Shown here piece after piece: positions 38,246 through 49,310 of a stretch of 64,000 nucleotides of DNA. Below the pieces are notes generated by a model that was not told the origin of the DNA, did no database searches, and saw nothing but the letters and a program-made list of their open reading frames with translations. The translations under genes were made by a program, and so were the position numbers. The stretch spans positions 8,903,001-8,967,000 of the forward strand of contig NC_092611.1 of NCBI RefSeq assembly GCF_047663525.1, written 5' to 3'. Each line of letters starts with the position of its first letter. Within the stretch, counting starts at the first letter, position 1. This stretch comes from Anas platyrhynchos. Lineage: Eukaryota; Chordata; Aves; Anseriformes; Anatidae.

Positions 38246-40840
38246 TCCGCCCAGACAGGCTGTGACTTCCACGAACATATGCAGAAATATCTAGATCTGT
38301 CCGTCGGCAATTACCTGCTCCCCAAACTGGACACCTGCTAATTATTTCCAGCCAGCCAGATGGTGCAGTCATAAAGCGCTCGCCACAGCCGTACATGTGT
38401 GCGCCCACAAAAATGGCCAGATTTCCCTCCTGTGAGCCGAGGGATTACAAATAAAGCTCTTCGCCAATTAATTAGCAATTACTTTGTTTGAAAAATAAAC
38501 ATTCTGGTAAATAAAAGTCACAGCGAGGCAGGGCGGTGCTGAGAAGCAACAGCAGCATCCCCGGCGTGCGGCCGGCAGGACGGCCCCTGGGCAGGTTTCA
38601 TGGCAAGGAGGAGCAACACACGAGCGATGGAGAGAATGGTTTGAGAAAAAGAGAACATATAAACGTGCCCCGACACTCGGCTTCATAACCGAGCAAGTAG
38701 AAGTGGTACCAGTGGGAAAACCGTGCTCCTCCCGTGTGTCCCCCCGTGGCTGCGCGCGGGAGCTGCTGGCACAGCTCTCCCTGGTACGGGGACCTCAGGA
38801 AGCTGCAGAGCGGATTTACAGAATGATTTGTCAACTGACAAGCAAAAATATATTACCAATTTAGGGCCGTGATTTGCCTGCAACTTTTTAATCCTTGAGT
38901 TGTTGTTGAATAGATTAAAGTGTCTGCTTTGATCCAGGCTTTTAGACGGAAACATAAATATCACATCGCTCACGCTCCCCGCAGCCCGGCCAGCACTGCG
39001 GGCGTACCGAGGGGCAATGCATGGAGGGCTGTGTCCTTCCTGCCCCACCATCAGAGCAAATCCCTCTGGTGCTGAGCCACCAAACAGCTCCGGGGGTGCC
39101 CACGGTGGTGGTTCCCCCCTCTGCTGCCCAGGGCTGCGCTGGGGACGCTGCACGCCTCCACCAGGGCTGGGGCGAAGGAGGAGGATTTTCCACTTTCAGG
39201 CTCTCCTCCACATCTCTGCCCTTTTGCTGGGAAAACAGCTTGCTCTGGATGCAGACGTCATGCTAGAAAGCCTCTTCCGAGGCTCACAGCAAGCGCCAGG
39301 CCCTGTTTTTATTTCTGTTGTGAGCCCCCAGGCCCAGGCAGAGGCGAACAGTGGGATAAAGGTCCTGAGCAGCACCGAAGTAACAGCAAAGCCCAATAAG
39401 ATCGGGGGAAAGCAGCTCCCAGCAGCATGCAATTAGCTCTCAGACAATGCCCACAGAAATGTCACGGTAGCAGGGTGAGACACGGAATTACCCTGACATT
39501 TTATTTAGTGGAAATTCGTGTGGACCTGCCAATGTTTTAATTACGGTATAAAAGCTGCTGGCTCCGGCGCTGCCTCGGCAGGAGGTGGCACCTGCCAGGG
39601 GCCACTTTGGTTTGTGCCATGCAGAGGGGAACGTGGCTGCACATAGATGTCCGTGGCGTGGTGCTCGGGCACGGGACACGTCCTGGTGTGGGATTTGGGG
39701 ACCGTGGCCACCACCACGCATGGCACAGCCAGCAGCCAGGCAGCATCCCCGCCACGGGACGTCCCCCGCACGCTTTTTGCAACCCCAGCGGTGATTGTGC
39801 TGCGGAGGCACAACCCGAGCGTCTCTTCCTGAAACAATAAGCAGAGATCAATGTTCTGGGTAATTTTATGATGCAGAAATGCGGAGCATAATTCAATTTT
39901 CAGCAACAGAAACAAATGAATCTCTGTTTGCTCCCCTCTCATTTTTTTTCCCCTCCTTCCAGCCCTCATTTGATACCGCTCCATGTGGCAACATCAAACA
40001 ATCTTTGAATATTTTAGCTCCTGTAAAATATTTATATTATAATGCAAGGAAGGAAATTGGTTGCTTCCAAGCCATGTAAACATATGCCTTCGAACAGCTG
40101 GATTCCTGGCAGCGCTCGCGAGGCGAGGAAGTGGTTGTACGACTGTCACACTCGCAGGTACTTAAAAACAAAGCCACGATGCCTCTGCCAGCTGAAAAGC
40201 CCTTCGAGCAGGTGAGTGGCACGATGGCAGCGAGCACGTGGCAGCCACTGGCGCTGGCACAGGGCGCACGAACCCAGAGGTTCCAGGTGTGAGACCCCCT
40301 CCTTGGGAGCTGCTCCCTGCTCCCTGCAGAGCTGCTTGCTGCAGGTAAAGGGGGCAGCCCATTCCCACCCATGGGGCACAGGGGGTGCTGAATCTGGCCC
40401 CATGGCAGCGAGCTCCAGCTTTGTCTGCACACGATGTGGTGCCAATGGTGCCGTGCATCTCCCCGCCGCAGGAAAACCTTCTGCAGCCTCACCACCTTCT
40501 GAGGTTACCAGCTGCAAGGTAACCTCCCCAAAACAACCCGGCTCTGTTCATCCCGCTCTCCTTAATCCTTTAATCAGCATTGCTAATTAATTATTAGTCT
40601 GCTCCAGTGCTAAGATCCTACTCAAAGCCCGGCGTCCCTGCCTGGCCAAGCGATCAGCCCGCTTCCTCCTCGTGCTCCCCCGGCAGAGCTGGGAATTGCA
40701 GCGGCACTCGAGGCCCCGTGTGGCCCCAATGAGCCCAGCCCCAGCTGCAGGAGAGGCCGTGCCATGTCGTGCCATGTCGTGCCATGCCATGCCAGGGAGC
40801 ACGAGGCCCTGCCCTGCGCCCATGGCAGGGGCCCTGCCTC
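38246..40840. other. Gene desert segment with several A+T-rich islands
   Basis: Islands lie near 38330-38530, 38810-38990, 39480-39560, 39840-40090 and 40550-40640. No gene or transposon recognised. Confidence 0.45.
40759..40795 (+). repeat. Short 10-bp tandem repeat
   Basis: Two perfect copies of GCCATGTCGT (40761-40770, 40771-40780) followed by partial GCCAT units to 40795. Confidence 0.85.
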
Positions 40841-40844
40841 CAGC

Positions 40845-41195
40845 CAACAGGAGATTAATTGAGGACTGCCATTAAAATGTCACCGAGAAAATTATTAAGT
40901 TAAGGTAAACCACTTCCACGCGTCAAAAGCAAAGGCAATCAGTCCCAGGCATGTCCCCCTAGGAAATTATGTGGAGTAATTAATCAAAAAGCTAATGAGA
41001 AATGTGTTTTCTTTCCCAGCCTAACACCACATCATATTCTTATTAGCCAAGGTTATTACAATAGTAATCATGCATGCTCTGAGTTCAAATTGGGTTTTTT
41101 TGCTCCACTGCCGCCAATTTAGAAAGCCATTAATGGAAAAGATAAACCCCGATACACAAACCAGCCCTTTGTGTTTATTCACCTGTCAGGTGATA
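40845..41195. promoter_or_regulatory. Candidate conserved noncoding element
   Basis: About 350 bases of complex A+T-rich sequence. It includes GAGTAATTAATCAAAAAGC, AATTATTAAGTTAAGG and a TAGTAATCATGCATGC stretch with the palindrome GCATGC. The adjoining AAAGCTAATGAGAAAT adds further homeodomain-type words. It has no simple repeat, coding frame or recognised transposon and is bounded by G+C-rich DNA. Confidence 0.35.
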
Positions 41196-41199
41196 ATCG

Positions 41200-44100
41200 C
41201 CGCCCGCGACCCGCACCCCCCAGCACGTGTTTGCTGTCCCACAACCAGGGGCTGACCCCTGCCCGCTGCGCCGGCGCCGTCCATGTGTAACCCAGGTGCT
41301 GTGCACGCATCTCCTGGCCCAAACGGGGCGAGCACCTTATGCACCATGAGCAGGGGGTGCAGTGGGGCTGGGCGGTGATGCACCCAGCCGCAGGGATGCT
41401 GCATCTGCAGTGCTAGCACCTGGCCAGCACCGTGGGTTATGGCACAGCGGGGTTACGGCACGGCATGGTGACGGCACACCCAGCTTGTGCCTCGGCACAG
41501 TCCCAGCCAGGCTTGCCCCAGGCATCTTGCAGCAGCCAGAAATGCAAAAAGGAGTTGTTTTCATGGTGCTGGTTTCGGCGCCGCCGCCAGCTCCCCCCTC
41601 CCCATGTCTCCCCGGCTCTGCTCCCCCAGCCGTTCTCCAGGGATGGAAATAAATGCTCCAACTTCAGCAGATTTTCGTGGCGCGCACAAAGAAACGGAAA
41701 CGCACTGCCTTTGTGGGGAGTTTGTGAGTGTTTAGTGCTGGGTGTATCTCGTCGGAGCCACTGGGTGCTCAACACTTCAGCAAATCTGGCCTATTTATTT
41801 AGACGCCTTTAAGTGGGATCTTAGTTATTCTGTAAATCTGGCTGTAAGTGGGTAATTTGCTCTGTATTATGGGTTCCCCCTCCGCCCACCTCGGAGAACA
41901 ACCATCTGCCAATCTTTCCAGACCTAAAGTGCACAGTCAGCAGCCCAGCAAAGGGAAAACATCTCTGCTTAATATTCAGCGTTAAATAATTCAGCCCCCC
42001 TGCAGAGAGACCGGGGAGAAGAATGAGTCTGACAAAAAACATAAAGATTTCCTATGCCATGTTAAAAATGCATTGACCTGATTAGCTCGCTAAGAGATGC
42101 TGAGCCAAGGTGGATCAGAGCAGGGAAGCTCGCTCTCGGTGACAGGAGAAGCAGAGAGGACCTTTGTGGGGCAAATAAAACTCTGGTGTGATGGCCTCGT
42201 GTGCATTTTATAGAGAGCTTTTCCTTCTTTCTGTGCCGGTTTTGCTGCAAACAGGAGTTCCCTCGTCCAGGAGCCATCTCCCACCTTCCTCTCACAGCTC
42301 CATTGCTGTCTTCCCTGGGCTTTGCCTTCCTCGTGGAGAAGAGAGCTCCTTGTTTGGGCCGTGCAGCCCAAAGGCAAGATGCCCTCTGTGTGCCCAGGGC
42401 TGTCCCAGGGCTGCTCCCCCAGCTCCAAGCTCCCTGCTTGGTGCCCATGGCCTTGGGGTGCTCCTGCCCCGCGCACCGCCCTGGCAGCCGGCACCATCCC
42501 TCCACGCTCCTTGGCAGCTGGGGCTCTGATGTGCAGCTTAACGAGAACTGACGAGCTGGAGACAAGTCTTCAGAAGCCCAAAGACAGGGCCCGGAGCAAG
42601 CCTGGAAGGGAGGAGACGTCTCCACGTGCTGCCTTTGATTGCGCCGCGCTCGGCTTTGCCTCCGGCAGCGGGGCGAGGTGGCCTCAGCGGGGCTGGCACC
42701 CACCTGGCTCGGCGAGGGCACCGGGGGGCTGCGAGGCAGGGCAGTGCTCTGCAGGGTGAGGCTGGCCCCAGTGTGCCCAGAGATGCTGGTACCAGCATCA
42801 AGGTGTGCTCATAAACCCCTGACCTACCAAGGATGCTGCTCGGGGCCAGATCCACCCAAAAAGCCCCTGGCAGGAGGAGAGGGACCAGCAGTGGCCCCCA
42901 CGGGCCAGCCTCCTGCTCCTGCTGCCCCGTGGTGCTGGGCAGGATGAGCCCCGCTGGCGGCCGGGCTGCTTTGGCTGAGCAAGTTGCAATTTCTGAAGTT
43001 CCTCCCGCATGAATATGGATGCACATCTGCCTCCGCTTAGGTGTAACAAATTGTCCGAGGTCGTGGTAAATTATCCCAAAACCGCGTCCACCGCTGACAT
43101 CCCAGCCACCATGGGCACGTACCGCTGGCAGCCCGGATCTGCCAGGAGCCGTTCCGCAGCCTGGAAAGAAGCAGCACTGCGGGCTTTGAATGTCTCATCA
43201 GGCATCAACACCCTCCCCAGCCTCCTTCTCCAGGCTTTCCCCGGGCAGGCAGCCCCCCCTGCAGCCCCTCACCTCGCAGGGAGGCAGCAGGGCTTGGGGG
43301 CCCTGGGGAAACTGAGGCAACCCAAGCGGACCCGACCCCGAGCCCCGTTACTCGGAGCTTTGCTCTAACCGCCAGATAACGCGCCTTAAATGTGTTTATT
43401 TCCATCCAGGCTGCTTTTTAATTTGATTATTTATCTCCCGTTTAGCCTTTGACAGATCAAAGGCTCGGCAGAGGGGAAGCGGAGCCGGGCTGCGCATGAG
43501 AATGAGCCTCGATACATAATTAATTAACATAAAACAGTTTCATTAGGAGCCGGTGTTACACGGCTGTTTGTCTTAAAAATTTAAACTGTGTAAAGAGAAC
43601 GAGGGAAAACCCATCTCCGTGCCGGGCATGTCCGTGTCCCAGCCCTGCCCAGTGACACCAGTGACACCAGTAAGCACCAGCCCAGCTCCCCCGGGCAGTG
43701 CGACTAAGTTTGGGAACACACACCCCAGCCTTGCTCCCCACCCCTCTGCCTTAATTGCGTGTGGTGTCGCCTCCCGTTGATTATTAATCTGTTTTTAATT
43801 CTATTAAGAGATGGCCAGGAGAAAGAGTATCAATTTTAGATTAACAAGGTTATTAGCACTTAATTATGTGAGGTGTCTTTGTAATTGAAAAGGAAAAGAG
43901 GAAGCGCCATAAATATCCCCAGCCTCTAAGCTCCTCGGGGTTTGCGGGTGGCTCCTTTTATTCACGAGGATATGGAACCATAAATATTAAATATCGTGTG
44001 AAAAAAATTAGGAGGAAGAGAGAGGATGCCCTCTGGATATTCCCGCGCTGAACGCTCTTGCATTTACAAATATTCATTAACTGGGATCTGCAAAGTTATT

Positions 44101-45072
44101 TCCACCAAGACTCAGAGAGCGAGCAGGAGAGAGAGGTTATTTAAAAAAAGTAAGAGTCTAGAGTAAATATTATTAGTAATTTTTATCTCGGCATGTCCCT
44201 AATTATTCCATAATTAGGAAAAGCGCACATATGCATATACAATCACCTGTCAGGCTGGGTGGTTTTCGCTCCTGGCCCTGCTGCCAGCCTGGGGAAGGGG
44301 GCACTGAGCAGCCCAAAGCGGGGGGCCGGGGGTGAGCCCCCCCATGGTGCCCTCCCCTGCACCCCAGGCGCTGGAGGAGGCCGTGGAGGCACTTTTTTTT
44401 TCTTTTTTTTTAATGGAAAAAAATTTCAATGACAAATCTTGGGCTCTTTTTAATTAAAAAATAATAGGAGATCTCAGCAGGAAGCGGTTACAATAACGTG
44501 TCATTTCCCTGAACCTGCTTTATTGAAGCTATTTAAAACCAAAAAAAAAGAAAAAAGAAAAAAGAGCCTGGTGGCCAGGAGAAGCCCCATTTCCCCCCGT
44601 CAGTCTCGCTGATGGATGCCTGCCCTGGGGCACGCACGGAGGCAGCGGTGGGGGTGCCCTGGCCTGGAGAGCTGCAGCAGGGCACCCAGGGCTCGTTAGC
44701 TGCGGAGGAGCTCGTTAGCTGCTGCCAGGTGGCCCCAGCACCCTCCTCCCCCAGTCACCCACCCAAAGCCCTGGTGGGGAGCAGGAGGAGAGCTCGGTGC
44801 CCCCATCCCACCTCCTGGCGGAGGCTGGAACCTGCTCAGCGGAGCCAGGCGAGGAATTTGGAGGCGAGGATGGGACACCAGGGCAGAAAGGGACTGGAAG
44901 CAGGAGCCCAGGAGGGGCACACGGCCTCTGGGAGCCCCACCAGCCTCTGAGGTGCAGGAGGACAGAGGCAGGGCTGTGCCCCTCTGTCCCAGGCTGTCCC
45001 ACGCCACCCACCCCCCTAGGACTGGGCAGGGGTCGTGGGGGGCAGCTGGTGTCACCCACCAGGAATTAAGCT
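41200..45072. other. Gene desert segment, no gene seen
   Basis: G+C-rich tracts with A+T-rich islands near 41750-42240, 43020-43080, 43370-43450, 43500-43600, 43740-44260 and 44390-44560. The 43740-44260 island is long and complex. T- and A-rich homopolymer runs lie at 44393-44412 and about 44535-44565. No gene seen. Confidence 0.5.
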
Positions 45073-45193
45073 CTTAATCTGAACTAAACGCATTACTGAT
45101 GAGCTCATCAACAAAAATCTAATTATTATGTGTGAGGCCAAGCTTAATTGCTTGTCCTTGACATGAATAATGCACCACGTAAGCCTATTAGCC
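45073..45193 (+). promoter_or_regulatory. Duplicated noncoding element, copy B
   Basis: Paralogous to 31811-31919 in the same orientation. It holds the identical 22-bp block (45091-45112) around the palindrome TGATGAGCTCATCA (45097-45110), then AATCTAATTA, AATTGCTTGTCC, AATAATG and GTAAGCCTATTA (45179-45190). GTAAGCCTATTA is repeated once more at 45197-45208, which copy A does not show. The sequences between blocks have diverged, so the duplication is old and the blocks look selectively kept. Confidence 0.75.
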
Positions 45194-48175
45194 AGTGTAA
45201 GCCTATTATTATTATTATCGTGCTCACTGTCAAAAGTATAAAAGTAAAACAGTCGAACAGGGGGAAAAAATAATGTTATGCAATTAGCAGCAAAACGCCA
45301 GACAAATAAGCTCATTAATTCTTCGGGGGAGCAAGCTCCACCAGTAATTAGCAACTGCCCGTTTGGGGGCTGGTCAGGGGTGAAGCTGCTCCTGCCACGG
45401 GACAGAGGGACAGGGAGGGCAGAGAAAGGAGCTGATGGGCAGGGACTGGGGACACCCCCAGCTGCAGCACCCAGGGCCAGCAGGAGCAGGGGCACCCCAA
45501 AGGGGCGCAGATCCCTGGGGAAGTGGCAGAGAGGGGGCTGCAAGCCAGGAGCTGGGAGTTCAGTCCCCATCCCAGCCACGCTCCCCCCTCACCTGAGCGC
45601 AGGCACCGGCCCTCGACCTCCCCCCAAACCCTGCTCGGCTCCTCGGCAGCGGTTGCTAATTAAATCCCGCTAATGAGAAAATCAGGATGCAGGAGCCGGC
45701 TGAACAACGCTGCCTCCTGCGCACACGCTCCTCGCAGACTTATCACTCGTCACAGGATGTTTACAATAATTTTTAATTTGTGCAATTATTAATCATTTTT
45801 CTATCTGCCTAATTTGCATAATAATTACTCTGCTTGGTGTTTGCCACGACTGTGAATGACAGTGTTTTAAATTAAATTAAGATTTTAATATTCATTTTTT
45901 TTTGGTTAAAGCTAATCAAAGTTGCTGGTAGGTGCCAAGCTGGGCTGCTGCCCTTCCAGGAACGAAGGCTCCTTCCATCTCCACCACCCCTCTCATCCCC
46001 GAGGAGCCCGGAGCAATTTCCAATTTCTCTGCTGCCAAAAACACTCAGGCAGAGCCAGGCCAGGGACAGGAGAGCTGTGCTAAAGCAGGACACGGCCCAA
46101 CAAGGCACAGACCTCTTGCAAAGGCAGAGCCCAGCCTAAGGAGCCAGGGGACCAGGGTCCGAAATCTCCGTGCCCCATGCAGCAGCTCCCCGTGCCCCAG
46201 GCTCCCTTCCCCGGGCTGGCAGCACCCTCTGCCGGCTAGCAGGGCCTGGCCAGCCCCGGGAGGGGAGGCACAGCCCATCCTCACCCCTCTCCTGCCATCT
46301 CTCAGGGTGTGAGACCTGCAGCTTTGCTCCTCTTGCTGCCGAAGCAAAAGGTGTGCTCCACATCATCCTGCCAGCGACACCGCTGCCTCTGCTCCTTCAC
46401 ATCCCGGTCTTCACCGAGCACTAAGCCAAGGGCTGACACGAGAGAAGCCTCTCAGGCCAGGTCCCTGCAGCTTTACACAGCACAACTCGAGGCTTTTTCA
46501 GTCCGGCGGTGCTCCCAGGCCGCTCAGTAGCTGGGCAGAGGCGGCTCTCCTGTCCCTTCTCCAGCTGCAGGGCCGGTTCAGGTCCCAGCTGTTATTGGTC
46601 CAGCTGCATCCACATCAGCCACCACAGCATTTGCCAATTTGCATCCAGGCAACGATGGAAAAGGATTCCTTTTAATGGTTAAATTGCATCATCTAAGCTC
46701 TCCTATACCCTGTTACTTCACAGAGATATATCTTAGCAAGAAAGTGCCTGGTAATAAAATTGTAATAGATGTATTACAGAAATTCAGTGCCGTAATGAGC
46801 TCTGCTCTAAGGTCCCCGTGGTAGTAATAAACACGTACTTCCATTTAAAATTTTAAAACTGAAGCCTTGGAAATAAGTTGCAGAAGTTTATGCTGTTTAC
46901 AGGTCCAAAAAATGCACTGTATTAGTACCAGCACTAAGCTGGCTCTGCCTTCCTGAACAGCAACTTACATTCCCTACTTTGGCGCTAGCCAGCTGCACGT
47001 GGGCTGCTGCTCCTCGGGAAGGAAGCAGCACGCTTCCACCCAGGCAGGGCGGACAAGAAAGTACAAGCATCTAAACACAGCAACAATTCTAAGGTGAATT
47101 CAGTAATACAATGTAAAGAGAAAAAAAAAGAATTAACACAAGAAAAGACATCTCCAGAAGCACTGCTACGTGAGAGCAAAACTGAGTGTGTTAAAATTAA
47201 CTCTGTTCTTCAAGGCCGCAGTTCCTCCTGGTTACAGGAATAATCCAGGACCTTGGTGGTGAAGGGAGAAGTACAAGCAGAACCTGTGCGTGACTGAGGA
47301 GCAGGTTTTCAATATGCTGCAGCAAGCAGCTCTGCAGCACTGAACCATTACTGCTGCCTCACACTAGTGCCTCGCACTCCCAAACTACTTTCCTGCCTGA
47401 CAGGGTACAGCGGGGCCTGCACAAGCCGAGCGTGCCTTTACATCACCTTTGTGTCCACGAAAAATGAGCCCTGCTCAGGGCTGTTTCCCTCGGTTTAGCT
47501 ATTACGGTAGAAACCACAACTCACTCCCACAGGATCTACGAGCGGTGCCTCATTCTCCATTCCTCTCCTGACCCCAGTCACTGGCTGTGAATAGAAGGCT
47601 GTGGTTTATGTGCTTGGAAGCAGGGATGGAGGGTACCTGTGCCCAGCGAACGCAGCAAGGCTTTCCGACTGCCCCATAAATACCTGCAGGACTGTCAGCG
47701 CAGCCACGGCCCAGTAAGTTCCCGCTTTCAGCTGGATAGTTACCAACAGACTCAGAAAAAGGTGTTAGCAAAGTACAATTTGTTTGGCCGAGCAAGCCAC
47801 GGGCTGTGATGGCAGCAGAGGAAATTACATGCAATCCTTTTACCAGCAGGCTGACAATTATTTACCCGCCTCGCCCTTGCCTCGGAAAAAAAACAGCACA
47901 CAAAAATCGAGTAAAAAAAACAGAAAGCTGTTATTTACAAGTGTACATACAGATTTCAGGATGGCTAGAAACATAACTGGGAATGAAAAACAGGGAAGAC
48001 AGTCTCAAGGCTCACACACTCCAGAGAAAACTTTGTCATTATCTTCTCACCCACAGCCCTCCTACTGCTCGCGAATCGCTGCAAAGAGCAATGCTGATGA
48101 CTGGCCCCTGATCACTATTGAAGACAAGGCATCTCCATGGAAACTGCTGGCTGCAGTTAATACATGCTCTCTGGG
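45194..48175. other. Noncoding segment between desert and BUD13
   Basis: It holds an ATT microsatellite at about 45205-45219 and A+T-rich islands near 45270-45350, 45640-45680, 45740-45930 (octamer ATTTGCAT at 45812-45819) and 46620-46900 (octamer at 46637-46644). The part beyond about 47.0 kb could belong to a long BUD13 3' UTR on the minus strand. A frame at 47784-48395 (+) is discussed under findings and not called a gene. Confidence 0.45.
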
Positions 48176-48196
48176 ACGTAAACAAGAACAACTGTA

Positions 48197-48202
48197 TTTA
48201 TT
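48197..48202 (-). terminator. BUD13: Candidate BUD13 poly(A) signal, distal
   Basis: AATAAA on the minus strand, about 1.1 kb past the BUD13 stop. Together with 48449-48454 it is one of the only two minus-strand AATAAA hexamers I find between the stop codon and about 46 kb. Confidence 0.4.
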
Positions 48203-48448
48203 TCCAGAAGTGCTTTCTCGCAAGCAGGGATTGAGTGAAACACTCTGCCTGGCCTCTAGCTCCGAGCCCGACAGCTCTGCTCACCAGAGAGGGGTTACGT
48301 TCCGTGCCGGAGCAAGCCCCCAGGCAGCAGCGTTAAGAAGTGCCAAGCAGCACTGTCCAGAGAGACATCTGGGGGGGCTAATCCATGACCATTAGCTACT
48401 CCGAAGAAAATAATGGTCAGGGGAAACAGCTTAAGCAGCCTCTGCATG

Positions 48449-48454
48449 TTTATT
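48449..48454 (-). terminator. BUD13: Candidate BUD13 poly(A) signal, proximal
   Basis: AATAAA on the minus strand, about 0.86 kb past the BUD13 stop codon. Which signal is used cannot be decided from sequence. Confidence 0.4.
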
Positions 48455-49310
48455 TCCACAAGAAATCGACCCCCGAGGAGCTGCTGGAGCTCCTGAAGAT
48501 TTTGCCTTCAAGTATAACACCGCGTGTTGTTCCTTCTGCCTCTTCCAGGGTAGAACCAGAGCGACAGATACACGGCAAGCAGCTTCCTGCCGCAGACCGA
48601 CCCACCTGGCACAACTCCAGCAGGACAAGGAGCAGCTCTGCTTTACTAATTTCACTGCAAGCCCATTGACTCCATGAACTAGAGGGCACAAGAGCTGCAC
48701 AAAACTGAACACAAGCCCTCTGGGCTTGCTAGCCAGGACATGGGGGCAGATCTGACACGAGCCCAGAGGCAAATCAGCTCACAGTACTGGGTTTTAGGGC
48801 ACAGATGCTCTCTGGAAGAACTCTGGAACAGACTGACCTACTGGATGAGGTTAACTCTCCAGCGACCAGGTTCTCAGCATAGTTTCACCATTAAAAACCC
48901 TGAGATTTAAGAGATTTAAGATCTGTAAACCACCTTCAGAGAGCAAAGCATTTGGCATAAAACAATTTAGCATAGTTTCTACAGCTTGTTAGACGAGAAA
49001 TACATGGGCCAGGAGTCTGTGTCTGCAGCACCTCACGAGGAAGCGCCAGAGAGCAGCAGCAGGCAGCAGCCACTGCACCTCTCCAGCACACTCGGCCACT
49101 GCAGCTCCCCGCACCAGTCTGCTCTGGCTGGCTGGAAATCCTTTCAGCAGCTCCTCTAAACGCAGCCTTGCCTCTTGGCGGACGGCCCGCTGGGACACGC
49201 TGAGGGCAGCGCTTGGTCCAGGCAGACGGAGCTACTACTCACAGCCCCGGCAGCAGCAGGAGGTGGACCTCTCGTCCAGAGGTGCTGTTCTGCGTGGTTG
49301 TTTCTTCTGC

